Assembly (NCBI GenBank): GCA_964432595.1 | Contig: CAYSOF010000022.1 | Span: 55,807 to 119,806, forward strand | Direction: 5' to 3' | DNA length: 64,000 nt | Source: DASYLJ01 sp964432595 | Lineage (GTDB): Bacteria; Desulfobacterota; Binatia; DP-6 | Part shown: positions 23,799 to 31,772 of the stretch, piece after piece | Layout of the letters: each line of letters opens with the position of its first letter | Position numbering within the stretch: position 1 is the first letter of the stretch | Translations under genes and position numbers: made by a program | Notes under the pieces: generated by a model | Told to the model about the DNA's origin: nothing | The model's database searches: none | What the model saw: only the letters and a program-made list of their open reading frames with translations

Positions 23799-26123
23799 AT
23801 GCCGGTTCGTCTCGCGCTCTGCCTGCTCATCGCGCTCGCATCCACCGCGACGGCGCAGACGGTGCGCCCGCCCTACGACACGTCGTACACGGTCGCCGAT
23901 CTCGGCACGCCCGCGGGCGTCCCGGGTCCCCTGGGCGGCCTGACGTTCCTGCCGGGCGACCCCGACACCATCGTGATCGGGGGCGGCGCGAACGGGGCCA
24001 GCGGCGCGCTCTACGCCCTGCCCGTCCTGCGAGGCGCCGACCGGCACATCACCGGATTCGCCGGTGCTGCCACCCGCTTCGCCGATGGCGCATACAACGA
24101 CGGCGGCGTGACGTTCGGTCCTGGGGGCGTGCTGTTTCTCGCGCAGTACCCGATCAACCAGCTGGCGCAGCTGCGGCCGGGCAGCACGACCATCGACCGC
24201 ACGATAGATCTGGACCAGCTGGGCGTCGCGAGCTCCGTCGGCGCGATCACGTTCGTCCCGCCCGGCTTTCCCGGGGCCGGCCAGGCGAAGGTCGTCAGCT
24301 ACAACGCCTATCGGTGGTACACGCTGGCGCTCGCCGCGGCGGACGACGGTACCTGGGACGTCACCGCCGCCACCTACTCCGTCACGACGACCGGCGGCCC
24401 CGAAGGCTTCATCTACGTGCCGCAGGGTTCGCCGCACTTCCCGTCGCCCAGCATGCTGGTGAGCGAGTACCAGGCCGGCATGGTCACGGCCTTCCAGGTC
24501 GACACGAACGGCGATCCCCGTCCGGAGACGCGCACGATGTTCGTCGACGGGCTGAGCGGCGCCGAGGGCGCTCTGATCGATCCGGTGACCGGCGACTTCC
24601 TCTTCTCGACCTTCGGCGGCGGCAACCACGTGGTCGCCGTGCGCGGCTTCGTGCCGCCACCCTCCACGACCTCGACGAGCTCGACGACCTCGACGTCGTC
24701 GACGTCCACCACGACCAGCAGCACGACGACGACCACGGCGCCCATCCCCTGCGAGACCCCCGTCGGGTGCGACGACGCCGACGTGTGCAACGGCGCCGAG
24801 ACGTGCGCGATCGGCTTTTGCGCGCCCGCGGCCGCCGCGCAGTGCCGGCCCACGGGTCGCGCCGTCGCCGCCGTGTCGCTGTATCGCGCCGACGCGGTCG
24901 CCCTGCTGGACGCGGCGACGCGCGAGCCGATCGCGACCGTGCCGGTCGGCCGCCAGCCGTGGGGCGTCGCGTGGCAGCCGGACGGCACGCGCGTGTGGGT
25001 GACGAATCGCGGCGGCGACTCCGTCACCGCGGTCGACCCGCGCGACGGCGCCGTCACCACCCTGCCAATCGGCGACCAGCCGCTCGGCGTCGACGTCCAC
25101 GACACCCGCGCCTGGGTGGCCGTGCACGGCGACGACGCGGTGGCGGTCGTCGACACCGCAGCGGTCGCCGTCGTCGCTCGCATCCCGGTCGGGGACGGGC
25201 CGGCAGGCATCGTCGTCAACCCGGCCGGGACGCGTGCCTACGTCGGCAACTATCGGGCGGGCACGGTCACCGTCGTGGACACGATCGATGGAACGACGCG
25301 CGCGACGATCCACGTGGGCGGCTTCCCGCTCGGCATGGCGCTGTCGCCGGACGGAACGACCCTCTGGGTGGCCGACTACGGCGGCGCCCGCGTCGTCCTG
25401 GTCGGCACGGCCAGCGACACGATCACCGGCGTCGTGCGAGTCGGCCGCCGCCCCATCGGCGTGGCGGTCGCCGCGGACGGCACGCGCGCCTGGGTGACGT
25501 GCGCGGGCGACGACGCGGTCGCCGTGGTCGATACGGCCGCGAAGCGGGTCGTCGCACGAACGCCGGCGGCGCGGCTGCCGCTCGGCGTCGCCGTCGACGC
25601 CGCCGGGCACGTCTGGGTGGCGAGCAGCAACGGCGACGCGCTCGCCGTGATGTCGCCGACGGGCGCCGTCGACGGCAGCGTGGTCGACGGCGCGCCGGTG
25701 GCGTTCGGCGACTTCCTCGGCGCGCTGCCCGGTGATTGTCCGGCGCAGGCGCTCGCATGCGACGACGCCGATCCGTTCACGCAGGACGGCTGCGACGGCC
25801 GCACCGGCTGTACGCACGCCGAGCTCGCGGGGCTGGACGCGGCGGCGGCCGGCGCGGACGCGATGGCCGCGATCCTGGCCGGCGTCACGCCCGGCGGCGC
25901 GCTCGGCGCGCGGGTGCTGGCGACCGTTCCGGCGCTCGGCGGGTCGATCGCTGCGGCGCGCGCGGGCGGCGATCGCGCCGCCCTGCGTGCGGTGCGCCGC
26001 GACCTGGCCCGGGTCGCGAAGCTGGTCGCGGCGGCGGCACGTCGCGGCGAGCTCGGGGCGGCGGGGCCGCGACTCCTCGACGTCGCCCGCGCGGCACGCG
26101 CCCGGCTGTCGCGCACGCGCTGA
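23799..26123 (+). CDS. Exported YVTN-type beta-propeller protein
   Basis: A 774-residue protein with its ATG at 23799 and a signal peptide of about 20 residues. Residues 25-285 form a first beta-rich domain, possibly a propeller (GGLTFLPGDPDTIVIGG, YNDGGVTFGPGG). A Ser/Thr linker (about 288-315) follows, then a Cys cluster (VGCDDADVCNGAETCAIGFC). Residues 345-625 hold about seven YVTN repeats built on 'V.VVDT....V.RIPVG..P.G.....GTRAYV'. A Cys pair motif (ACDDADPFTQDGCDG) and an Ala-rich helical tail end the protein. Such proteins sit on the cell surface or in the periplasm and bind proteins or ligands; there is no enzymatic motif here. Confidence 0.75.
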   Translation: MPVRLALCLLIALASTATAQTVRPPYDTSYTVADLGTPAGVPGPLGGLTFLPGDPDTIVIGGGANGASGALYALPVLRGADRHITGFAGAATRFADGAYNDGGVTFGPGGVLFLAQYPINQLAQLRPGSTTIDRTIDLDQLGVASSVGAITFVPPGFPGAGQAKVVSYNAYRWYTLALAAADDGTWDVTAATYSVTTTGGPEGFIYVPQGSPHFPSPSMLVSEYQAGMVTAFQVDTNGDPRPETRTMFVDGLSGAEGALIDPVTGDFLFSTFGGGNHVVAVRGFVPPPSTTSTSSTTSTSSTSTTTSSTTTTTAPIPCETPVGCDDADVCNGAETCAIGFCAPAAAAQCRPTGRAVAAVSLYRADAVALLDAATREPIATVPVGRQPWGVAWQPDGTRVWVTNRGGDSVTAVDPRDGAVTTLPIGDQPLGVDVHDTRAWVAVHGDDAVAVVDTAAVAVVARIPVGDGPAGIVVNPAGTRAYVGNYRAGTVTVVDTIDGTTRATIHVGGFPLGMALSPDGTTLWVADYGGARVVLVGTASDTITGVVRVGRRPIGVAVAADGTRAWVTCAGDDAVAVVDTAAKRVVARTPAARLPLGVAVDAAGHVWVASSNGDALAVMSPTGAVDGSVVDGAPVAFGDFLGALPGDCPAQALACDDADPFTQDGCDGRTGCTHAELAGLDAAAAGADAMAAILAGVTPGGALGARVLATVPALGGSIAAARAGGDRAALRAVRRDLARVAKLVAAAARRGELGAAGPRLLDVARAARARLSRTR
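24660..24742 (+). repeat. Ser/Thr codon repeat (ACG/TCG) linker
   Basis: A run of ACG, ACC, TCG and AGC codons encodes about 25 Ser/Thr residues between two domains of the propeller protein. It is low-complexity DNA of the kind that can also be O-glycosylated in the product. Confidence 0.8.
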
Positions 26124-26175
26124 CCGCACGGCGTCCGCCCGCGCACTCCGCAGGCGAGCCGCTTGCTACGGCCGC

Positions 26176-27840
26176 ATGCGTATCTTCACCGTTGGGTTGC
26201 TGCTGGGGGTCTGTCTGCTGGCGCGGGGTGTCGAGGCCGTGGCGCCCCCCTTGCCGGGTGTCACCGCGACGACGTTCGCGTCCACCGACGATCCGTTGCT
26301 GATCCCGGACAACGCGTCGCTCATCAACGTCGTCAACGTCGACCTGGCGGGCGAGGTCCTGGACGTGGACGTCACCCTGGACATCACCCATGTCCAACCG
26401 GACCAGCTGGACATCTACCTGATCTCGCCCAGCGGGACGACGGTGACCCTCAGCACCGACAACGGCGGCGGCAACGACGACGTCTTCTCCGGCGTGACGT
26501 TCGACGACCAGGCGCCGCCACGCGAGGACCAGGTGTCGGCGGCCAACGTGCGCAACGTCACGTTCGCCAACCTCGAGCCGGTGGGCACCGTGCAGCCGGA
26601 GGGCGCGCTGGGCGCGATCGTCGGCGATCTCGCCCTCGGCCCGTGGGCCCTCGTCATCGTCGACGACTCCGGCGGCACGACGGGCATGCTGCAGGGCTGG
26701 TCGCTCACGATCACGACGTTGTCGTCCCTCCCCCTCGCCGGCGCGCCGGCGACGTTCAGCGGACCGGGCGGCGAGATCCCCGACGCCGACACCGACGGCG
26801 TGGCGTCGCCGGCGACCGCGAGCGGCCTCGGTCGCCGGCTCCTCGACCTCGAGGTGGCGATCGACGTGGCGCACACCCAGGCCGACCATCTGGACCTCTT
26901 CCTGACGGCGCCGAACGGACAGCGCATCGACCTCGTCACCGACGTCGGCGGAGGCAACGACGATCTCTATGCGGGGACGGTCTTCGACGACCGCGCGGCC
27001 CTCCCCGTCAGCGACGTGCAGCCGCTGCCGGACGACGGCACGGCGTTCACCCGCGTGGTACCGGAAGGCGCGCTGTCGGCGTTCCTCGGCATCGATCCGA
27101 ACGGCGTCTGGCTCCTCACCGCCGTCGACGACAGCGGCGGCCAGGAGGGCGAGCTGATCGGCTGGTCGATCACCTTGGTGGCGACGGCGCCGTGCGGCGA
27201 CGCCGTCCAGGATCCGGGCGAAGCCTGCGACGACGGCAACGGCACCAACGGCGACGGCTGCGACGCGGACTGCTCGGTGAGCGTCTGCGGCAACGGCCAG
27301 GTCGGCGGCGCCGAGCAGTGCGACGACGGCAACACCGTCGACGGCGACGGGTGCTCCAGCACCTGCCAGCTGCCCGAGACCGCCTGCGACGACTGCCAGG
27401 ACAACGACGGGGACGGCCTGGTCGACGCGGCAGACCCCGGGTGTCAGGCGCAGCCCCTCGGCCTCCGCAAGGTGACGATCAAGACGCGCAAGGACGTGGA
27501 TTCTCTCGTCGTCCAGGCCGGCCCGGCCGTCGGTCAGGGCGCCAGCGGATCGTTCGGCATCCTCGTCGCCGACGGCAACGGCGTCGTCGCCTGTCTCACG
27601 CTTGGGGAGCTTCTCCGCAAGGGCGGCAACAAAATGTCGGTTTCGGGGCCCGTGAACGGCGGAACCCTGACGGCCGTCGTCAGCAGCAAGCGCGGCGGCA
27701 GTCTCGTGCTCAAAGGCAAAGGCCTCGACCTGAGCGGACTCGACGATGGCTCGATCACCCTGGGAATCCGGGTAGGCGCCCAGCAGTTCGTCGGCGGGGG
27801 CGCACTGCGCTCGCGCGGGTCGAAACGCGTTCATCCCTAG
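26176..27840 (+). CDS. Exported protein with two P-domains, two DUF4215 repeats and the C-terminal beta module
   Basis: A 554-residue protein; the ATG at 26176 opens a signal peptide of about 21 residues. Residues 25-183 and 186-340 are two copies of a proprotein-convertase P-like domain, each with HVQPDQLDIYLISPSG or HTQADHLDLFLTAPNG, GGGNDD(V/L), and a closing GPW/GVW plus GWS(L/I)T. No protease domain precedes them, so they are stand-alone beta sandwiches. Two Cys-rich DUF4215 repeats follow (CGDAV to CDADC, CGNGQ to CSSTC), then Asp-rich DNDGDGLVDAADPGC. Residues 428-554 are the Lys/Gly-rich module found in other exported proteins here. A surface or secreted role is likely; it begins 52 bases after the propeller gene. 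Confidence 0.75.
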   Translation: MRIFTVGLLLGVCLLARGVEAVAPPLPGVTATTFASTDDPLLIPDNASLINVVNVDLAGEVLDVDVTLDITHVQPDQLDIYLISPSGTTVTLSTDNGGGNDDVFSGVTFDDQAPPREDQVSAANVRNVTFANLEPVGTVQPEGALGAIVGDLALGPWALVIVDDSGGTTGMLQGWSLTITTLSSLPLAGAPATFSGPGGEIPDADTDGVASPATASGLGRRLLDLEVAIDVAHTQADHLDLFLTAPNGQRIDLVTDVGGGNDDLYAGTVFDDRAALPVSDVQPLPDDGTAFTRVVPEGALSAFLGIDPNGVWLLTAVDDSGGQEGELIGWSITLVATAPCGDAVQDPGEACDDGNGTNGDGCDADCSVSVCGNGQVGGAEQCDDGNTVDGDGCSSTCQLPETACDDCQDNDGDGLVDAADPGCQAQPLGLRKVTIKTRKDVDSLVVQAGPAVGQGASGSFGILVADGNGVVACLTLGELLRKGGNKMSVSGPVNGGTLTAVVSSKRGGSLVLKGKGLDLSGLDDGSITLGIRVGAQQFVGGGALRSRGSKRVHP

Positions 27841-28019
27841 GCGACGACACGGCGACTGCTGCCGAGCCACGGGGCACACCCATTGCAATTCGTTCTTTCC
27901 ATCATGCGAGGCACCGACGCCATGGCACGCAGCATCTCGGCGCGTGAAGCCCAGCCTGGGCATGCACGCGCGGCGCGCCGCCATGGTGGGGCTCACACGC
28001 CTTGCTACGGGGATGGAAC

Positions 28020-30449
28020 ATGCGGGTGATCACCTGGGGACGTCACGAATCTAACGCGCCGCGCGACCGCAGCCCGCACAGGCGGGTCGCGGTGGCGATC
28101 GGAGCACTCCTGGGCCTCGTGCTGACGGCGAGCTTCGCGCACGCCGACGTCACGGCGTCCTACGACGGCATGCTGACCCCGAAGAAGGGGTCGCAGGCGA
28201 TCGTCGCCGCCGGCCTCATCGAGACCGGCGGCAACGTCATCGGCAACGTCGCGATGAACTTGTCCGACGGCTCCGCGTCCGGGCTGTTCCCGGTCGTCGG
28301 CTCCGTCAAGGGCATCAAGGCGAAGCTCGCCGGCGTCGACGCGACCACGGGCTCGAAGATGACGTGGAAGGGCAAGGTGTCCGGCGCGAACCTGATCGGC
28401 AAGGCGAAGGTGAAGGGCGGCCTCAAGCTCGCCGGCAAGCTCACGTTCACGCGCCGCCAGGACGTGACGCCCGTCGACCCGCCGGATCACTGCGAGAGCG
28501 AGTTCTTCTCCGGCCAGGTGATGGGCCGCACGCTGTCCATCTGCGCCGCCTGCCACACCCAGGGCGGCTCCGCGCAGGCGACGACGTTCCGCGTGACGCC
28601 GACGGATCCGCTCGCCACGCAGGACAGCGTCGCGCTCCACGTCGACTTCGGGAATCCCGCCGCGTCGCGCATCCTGCAGAAGCCGACGAACCAGGTCCCG
28701 CACGGCGGCGGCGTGAAGATCGTCGCCGGCAGCGAGGAGTACGACATCCTCGAGCAGTGGGTGAACCTGGTCGCGGCCGGCACGCAGTGCACCGGCGGCC
28801 CGAGCGACGTGGACCTGCTCCCCATGACGAACCAGGAGCTGCTCGTCCGCGCTTCGATGGACCTCAAGGGGACACGGCCGGGCAGCGCCGAGTTCGACGC
28901 GGTCGAGTTCGCCGGCGCCGGCTACGAGGCGGCCCTCGACGGGTACCTGCACAGCACCGAGTTCCTGGAGCGCGTGAAGGATGCGTACGACGACGCGCTG
29001 CTGGTGCGCCGCGAGGACGAGACGGACGAGGAGCGTGACGAGACGTCGGCCATCTACGGCGAGGCGCTCGAGCTGATCGCCTACATCGTGGCGAACGACC
29101 GTCCCTTCACCGAGATCGGCACGGCCGACTACACGGTCGCGAACGAGCTCTTCCAGCGCGACCGCCAGCGCATGCCGTACGAGATGGAGCCCGTCGTCGG
29201 CAACGCCTGGCAGCCGAGCCACTACCTCGACGGGCGCCCGCACGCGGGCCTGCTGTCGACGAGCGCCTTCTACGAGGTGTGGGACACCAACAACACGAAC
29301 ATCAATCGCCGGCGGGCGAACCGCTGGTCGATCGTGTTCCACTGCTACAACTTCCTCGACACGCCGGTGGACGTCACCCGCGACGTCGACAACAACGACT
29401 CGGGCGCCGTGCTGAGCGCGGTCACCACCCGCATCGACTGCAAGGCGTGCCACGATCGTCTCGACCCGCTGGCGTCGTTCCTCTTCCCGATGGACGACGC
29501 CGGCGGCCTCGAAGACGGCGACGGCACCGAGTTCCGCGACGACTTCTTCCGTGACGACCGCGCGGAGCGCTGGCGCACGGCGAACAAGCGGCCGCCGGCC
29601 ATCTACGGCGTGCCCGGCCAGGACCTCCGCGACCTCGGGCGCCTGCTGACCGAGAGCCCGAAGTTCGCCGAGTGCCAGACGAAGCGCGCGTTCAAGATGC
29701 TCTTCCTGCGCGATCCGAAGACGAACCTCGAGCTCAACCTGGCCACGCAGATCGCCCAGCAGTGGAAGACCGAGGACAACTACAACTACCGCTCGCTGGT
29801 GAAGCGCTGGATGACCTCCGAGGCCTATCGCGGCCGGCCGGCGAACGACGATCCCGACTGGGTGCGGCGTGCCTCGCCGGAACGGCTCGAGTCGCTCGTC
29901 CGCGACACGACCGGCTTCGTCTGGTCGCGCGAGCCCGACGACGACCAGGACGACATGAACCCCGAGTCCGATCCGCCGCGCACCGAGCCGGTGCCGCTGC
30001 TGACGACGGAGGAGGACGGCTTCAAGATCATCCTCGGCAGCATCAACGGCACGTCGGTCACCGGACGCGCGACGAACCTCAACGCCTCGGTGGTCATGGT
30101 GCAGCGCAAAGTGGCCGCGCTGGCCGCCGAGTACGTCGTCGAGAACGACCTGCCGCTGCCGGACGGCCAGCGCCGGCTGCTGAACGGCGTCAGCGGCACG
30201 GAGAACCCGGACGCGGACGAGGCGTCGGTGCGGGCGTCGCTCTCGCGCCTCGCGCGTCGCCTCTACGGCGTGTCCTGGAGCGTCGACGACCCGCAGATCG
30301 ACGTCCTGATGCGGCTCTATCGCTCGCTGTACGGCGACAGCACGCAGTCGGGCACGAACCAGGGACAGGTGGCGGGGACGCCGGGGCAGCGCGCATGGCG
30401 CGGCGTGCTGGTCGCCATGCTGCGCAACCCGCGCATGATCACCTACTGA
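28020..30449 (+). CDS. Exported diheme cytochrome-like protein (DUF1592/DUF1588 type)
   Basis: An 809-residue protein; the ATG at 28020 is chosen over a TTG at 28002. A long leader (about residues 1-42) ends HADV. Residues 45-150 are a Gly/Lys-rich beta domain. CAACH at 175-179 and CKACH at 474-478 are two heme c sites. Between and after them are stretches typical of the planctomycete/myxobacterial DUF1592-DUF1588-DUF1585 proteins (the acidic DDALLVRREDE helix, CKACHDRLDPL, and a C-terminal RNPRMITY). Such genes are almost always followed by a DUF1501 gene, as here. The function is unproven; an outer-surface redox role is inferred. Confidence 0.8.
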   Translation: MRVITWGRHESNAPRDRSPHRRVAVAIGALLGLVLTASFAHADVTASYDGMLTPKKGSQAIVAAGLIETGGNVIGNVAMNLSDGSASGLFPVVGSVKGIKAKLAGVDATTGSKMTWKGKVSGANLIGKAKVKGGLKLAGKLTFTRRQDVTPVDPPDHCESEFFSGQVMGRTLSICAACHTQGGSAQATTFRVTPTDPLATQDSVALHVDFGNPAASRILQKPTNQVPHGGGVKIVAGSEEYDILEQWVNLVAAGTQCTGGPSDVDLLPMTNQELLVRASMDLKGTRPGSAEFDAVEFAGAGYEAALDGYLHSTEFLERVKDAYDDALLVRREDETDEERDETSAIYGEALELIAYIVANDRPFTEIGTADYTVANELFQRDRQRMPYEMEPVVGNAWQPSHYLDGRPHAGLLSTSAFYEVWDTNNTNINRRRANRWSIVFHCYNFLDTPVDVTRDVDNNDSGAVLSAVTTRIDCKACHDRLDPLASFLFPMDDAGGLEDGDGTEFRDDFFRDDRAERWRTANKRPPAIYGVPGQDLRDLGRLLTESPKFAECQTKRAFKMLFLRDPKTNLELNLATQIAQQWKTEDNYNYRSLVKRWMTSEAYRGRPANDDPDWVRRASPERLESLVRDTTGFVWSREPDDDQDDMNPESDPPRTEPVPLLTTEEDGFKIILGSINGTSVTGRATNLNASVVMVQRKVAALAAEYVVENDLPLPDGQRRLLNGVSGTENPDADEASVRASLSRLARRLYGVSWSVDDPQIDVLMRLYRSLYGDSTQSGTNQGQVAGTPGQRAWRGVLVAMLRNPRMITY

Positions 30450-30475
30450 CCGCCGGGACGACGAGGGACACTGCC

Positions 30476-31771
30476 ATGACGATCAAGTGGAATGAGGATG
30501 TGACGCGGCGCGGGCTCTTGAAGCTCGGCGTGGCTGGCGCGGCGCTGCTGAGCTGTCCGGGGACGCTGCTCCGCCAGCAGGCGTACGCGCAGACCGCGGC
30601 GCCGCATTTCCTGGTGATGATGTTCGCGGACGGCGGCTGGGACCCGATCCAGACCCTCGACGTGCACGACCCGCTCGATCCGACCGACGGCATCGACGTC
30701 GACGTGCCGTTCGAGATCAGCGGGCTTCCGGCGTCGCAGGCGCGCACCGTCTCCGGGCTCACGTACATGTCGAATGCGACGACGCGGCCGAACGTCGACC
30801 TGTTCTTCGACGCGTGGGCACCGCGCACCGCGATCGTGAACGGCATCAACACGCGCTCGACGTCGCACGACCAGAGCCGGCAGCTGGTGCTGACCGGCTA
30901 CCTCGACGCGACCCGCCCCGACTTCGCGGTCGTCGCCGCGCACCACAACGGCGAGAGCCTGCCGCTGCCGCACCTCCTGCTCGGCGGCATGAGCTTCGGC
31001 GGACCGTTCGCCGGCCTGAGCGGCCGCCTCGGCGGCCAGATGGGGCAGGCCATCCAGTACAACCGCGTGACGGGCAACCGGCAGGTCGTGTCGGCGCTGG
31101 GCGAGGGCTACATCCAGCAGGCGCTCGAGTGGCAGGAGATGCTCGAGAGCGGGACGCCGGCGCATGCGCTGACGGGCAAGGTCGCGCAGTTCTACGACGC
31201 GAACGGACGCGCCGACAAGCTCGCGCGCCTCGCGAGCACGCTGCAGATCAACACGGGCAACGGGACGCAGCTCGCGACGTCGCTCGGCGCGGCGTTCAAG
31301 AGCGGCCTCACGACGAGCGTCAGCCTGCAGCCGAGCGGCGGCTTCGACACGCACAACGACAACACGCAGCAGAACGCACGCTGGGAGCAGGTCTTCACGT
31401 TCCTGAAGGCGTTCTGCGACGGCCTCGCCGCCCAGCCGGGCGTCGCCGCGCCGACGCTGATGGACGAGACCACCGTCGTCTACTGCTCCGAGTTCGCGCG
31501 CACGCCGGAGCTCAACGGCGACAACGGCAAAGACCATCATCCGTTCACGTCGATGATCATGGTCGGCAAGCGCGTCCGCGGCGGTACGACCGTCGGCATG
31601 ACGGACAGCGAGCAGGAAGGCGTCAAGATCAACTTCGCCACGGGCCTACCGGACAACGGCGGCCAGATCCTCGACGTCACGAACATGGTCGCGGGCCTCG
31701 TCACGCTGATGGGCGCCAACGCGTCGGAGTACATGCCCACGGTGACGCCGTTCACCGGCATGATCGCCTGA
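30476..31771 (+). CDS. DUF1501 protein, Tat-exported
   Basis: A 431-residue protein. A Tat signal (TRRGLLKLGVAGAALLSC at about 10-27) precedes the DUF1501 fold, a member of the alkaline-phosphatase/sulfatase superfamily. Motifs include FLVMMFADGGWD at the first metal-binding strand, NGINTRSTSHD, PSGGFDTHNDN, and YCSEFARTPELNGDNGKDHHP with HHP near the end of the metal site. The activity of the family is unknown. It follows the cytochrome gene after 26 bases, and only one base separates its stop from the GTG of the PQQ gene, so the three genes form one unit. Confidence 0.88.
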   Translation: MTIKWNEDVTRRGLLKLGVAGAALLSCPGTLLRQQAYAQTAAPHFLVMMFADGGWDPIQTLDVHDPLDPTDGIDVDVPFEISGLPASQARTVSGLTYMSNATTRPNVDLFFDAWAPRTAIVNGINTRSTSHDQSRQLVLTGYLDATRPDFAVVAAHHNGESLPLPHLLLGGMSFGGPFAGLSGRLGGQMGQAIQYNRVTGNRQVVSALGEGYIQQALEWQEMLESGTPAHALTGKVAQFYDANGRADKLARLASTLQINTGNGTQLATSLGAAFKSGLTTSVSLQPSGGFDTHNDNTQQNARWEQVFTFLKAFCDGLAAQPGVAAPTLMDETTVVYCSEFARTPELNGDNGKDHHPFTSMIMVGKRVRGGTTVGMTDSEQEGVKINFATGLPDNGGQILDVTNMVAGLVTLMGANASEYMPTVTPFTGMIA

Positions 31772-31772
31772 C

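Noticed and set aside
27841..28019. A possible hidden gene or riboswitch in the 179-bp gap before the dicytochrome gene
   Set aside because: Only short palindromes such as CCCAGCCTGGG are present; no conserved aptamer core or long stem is seen.
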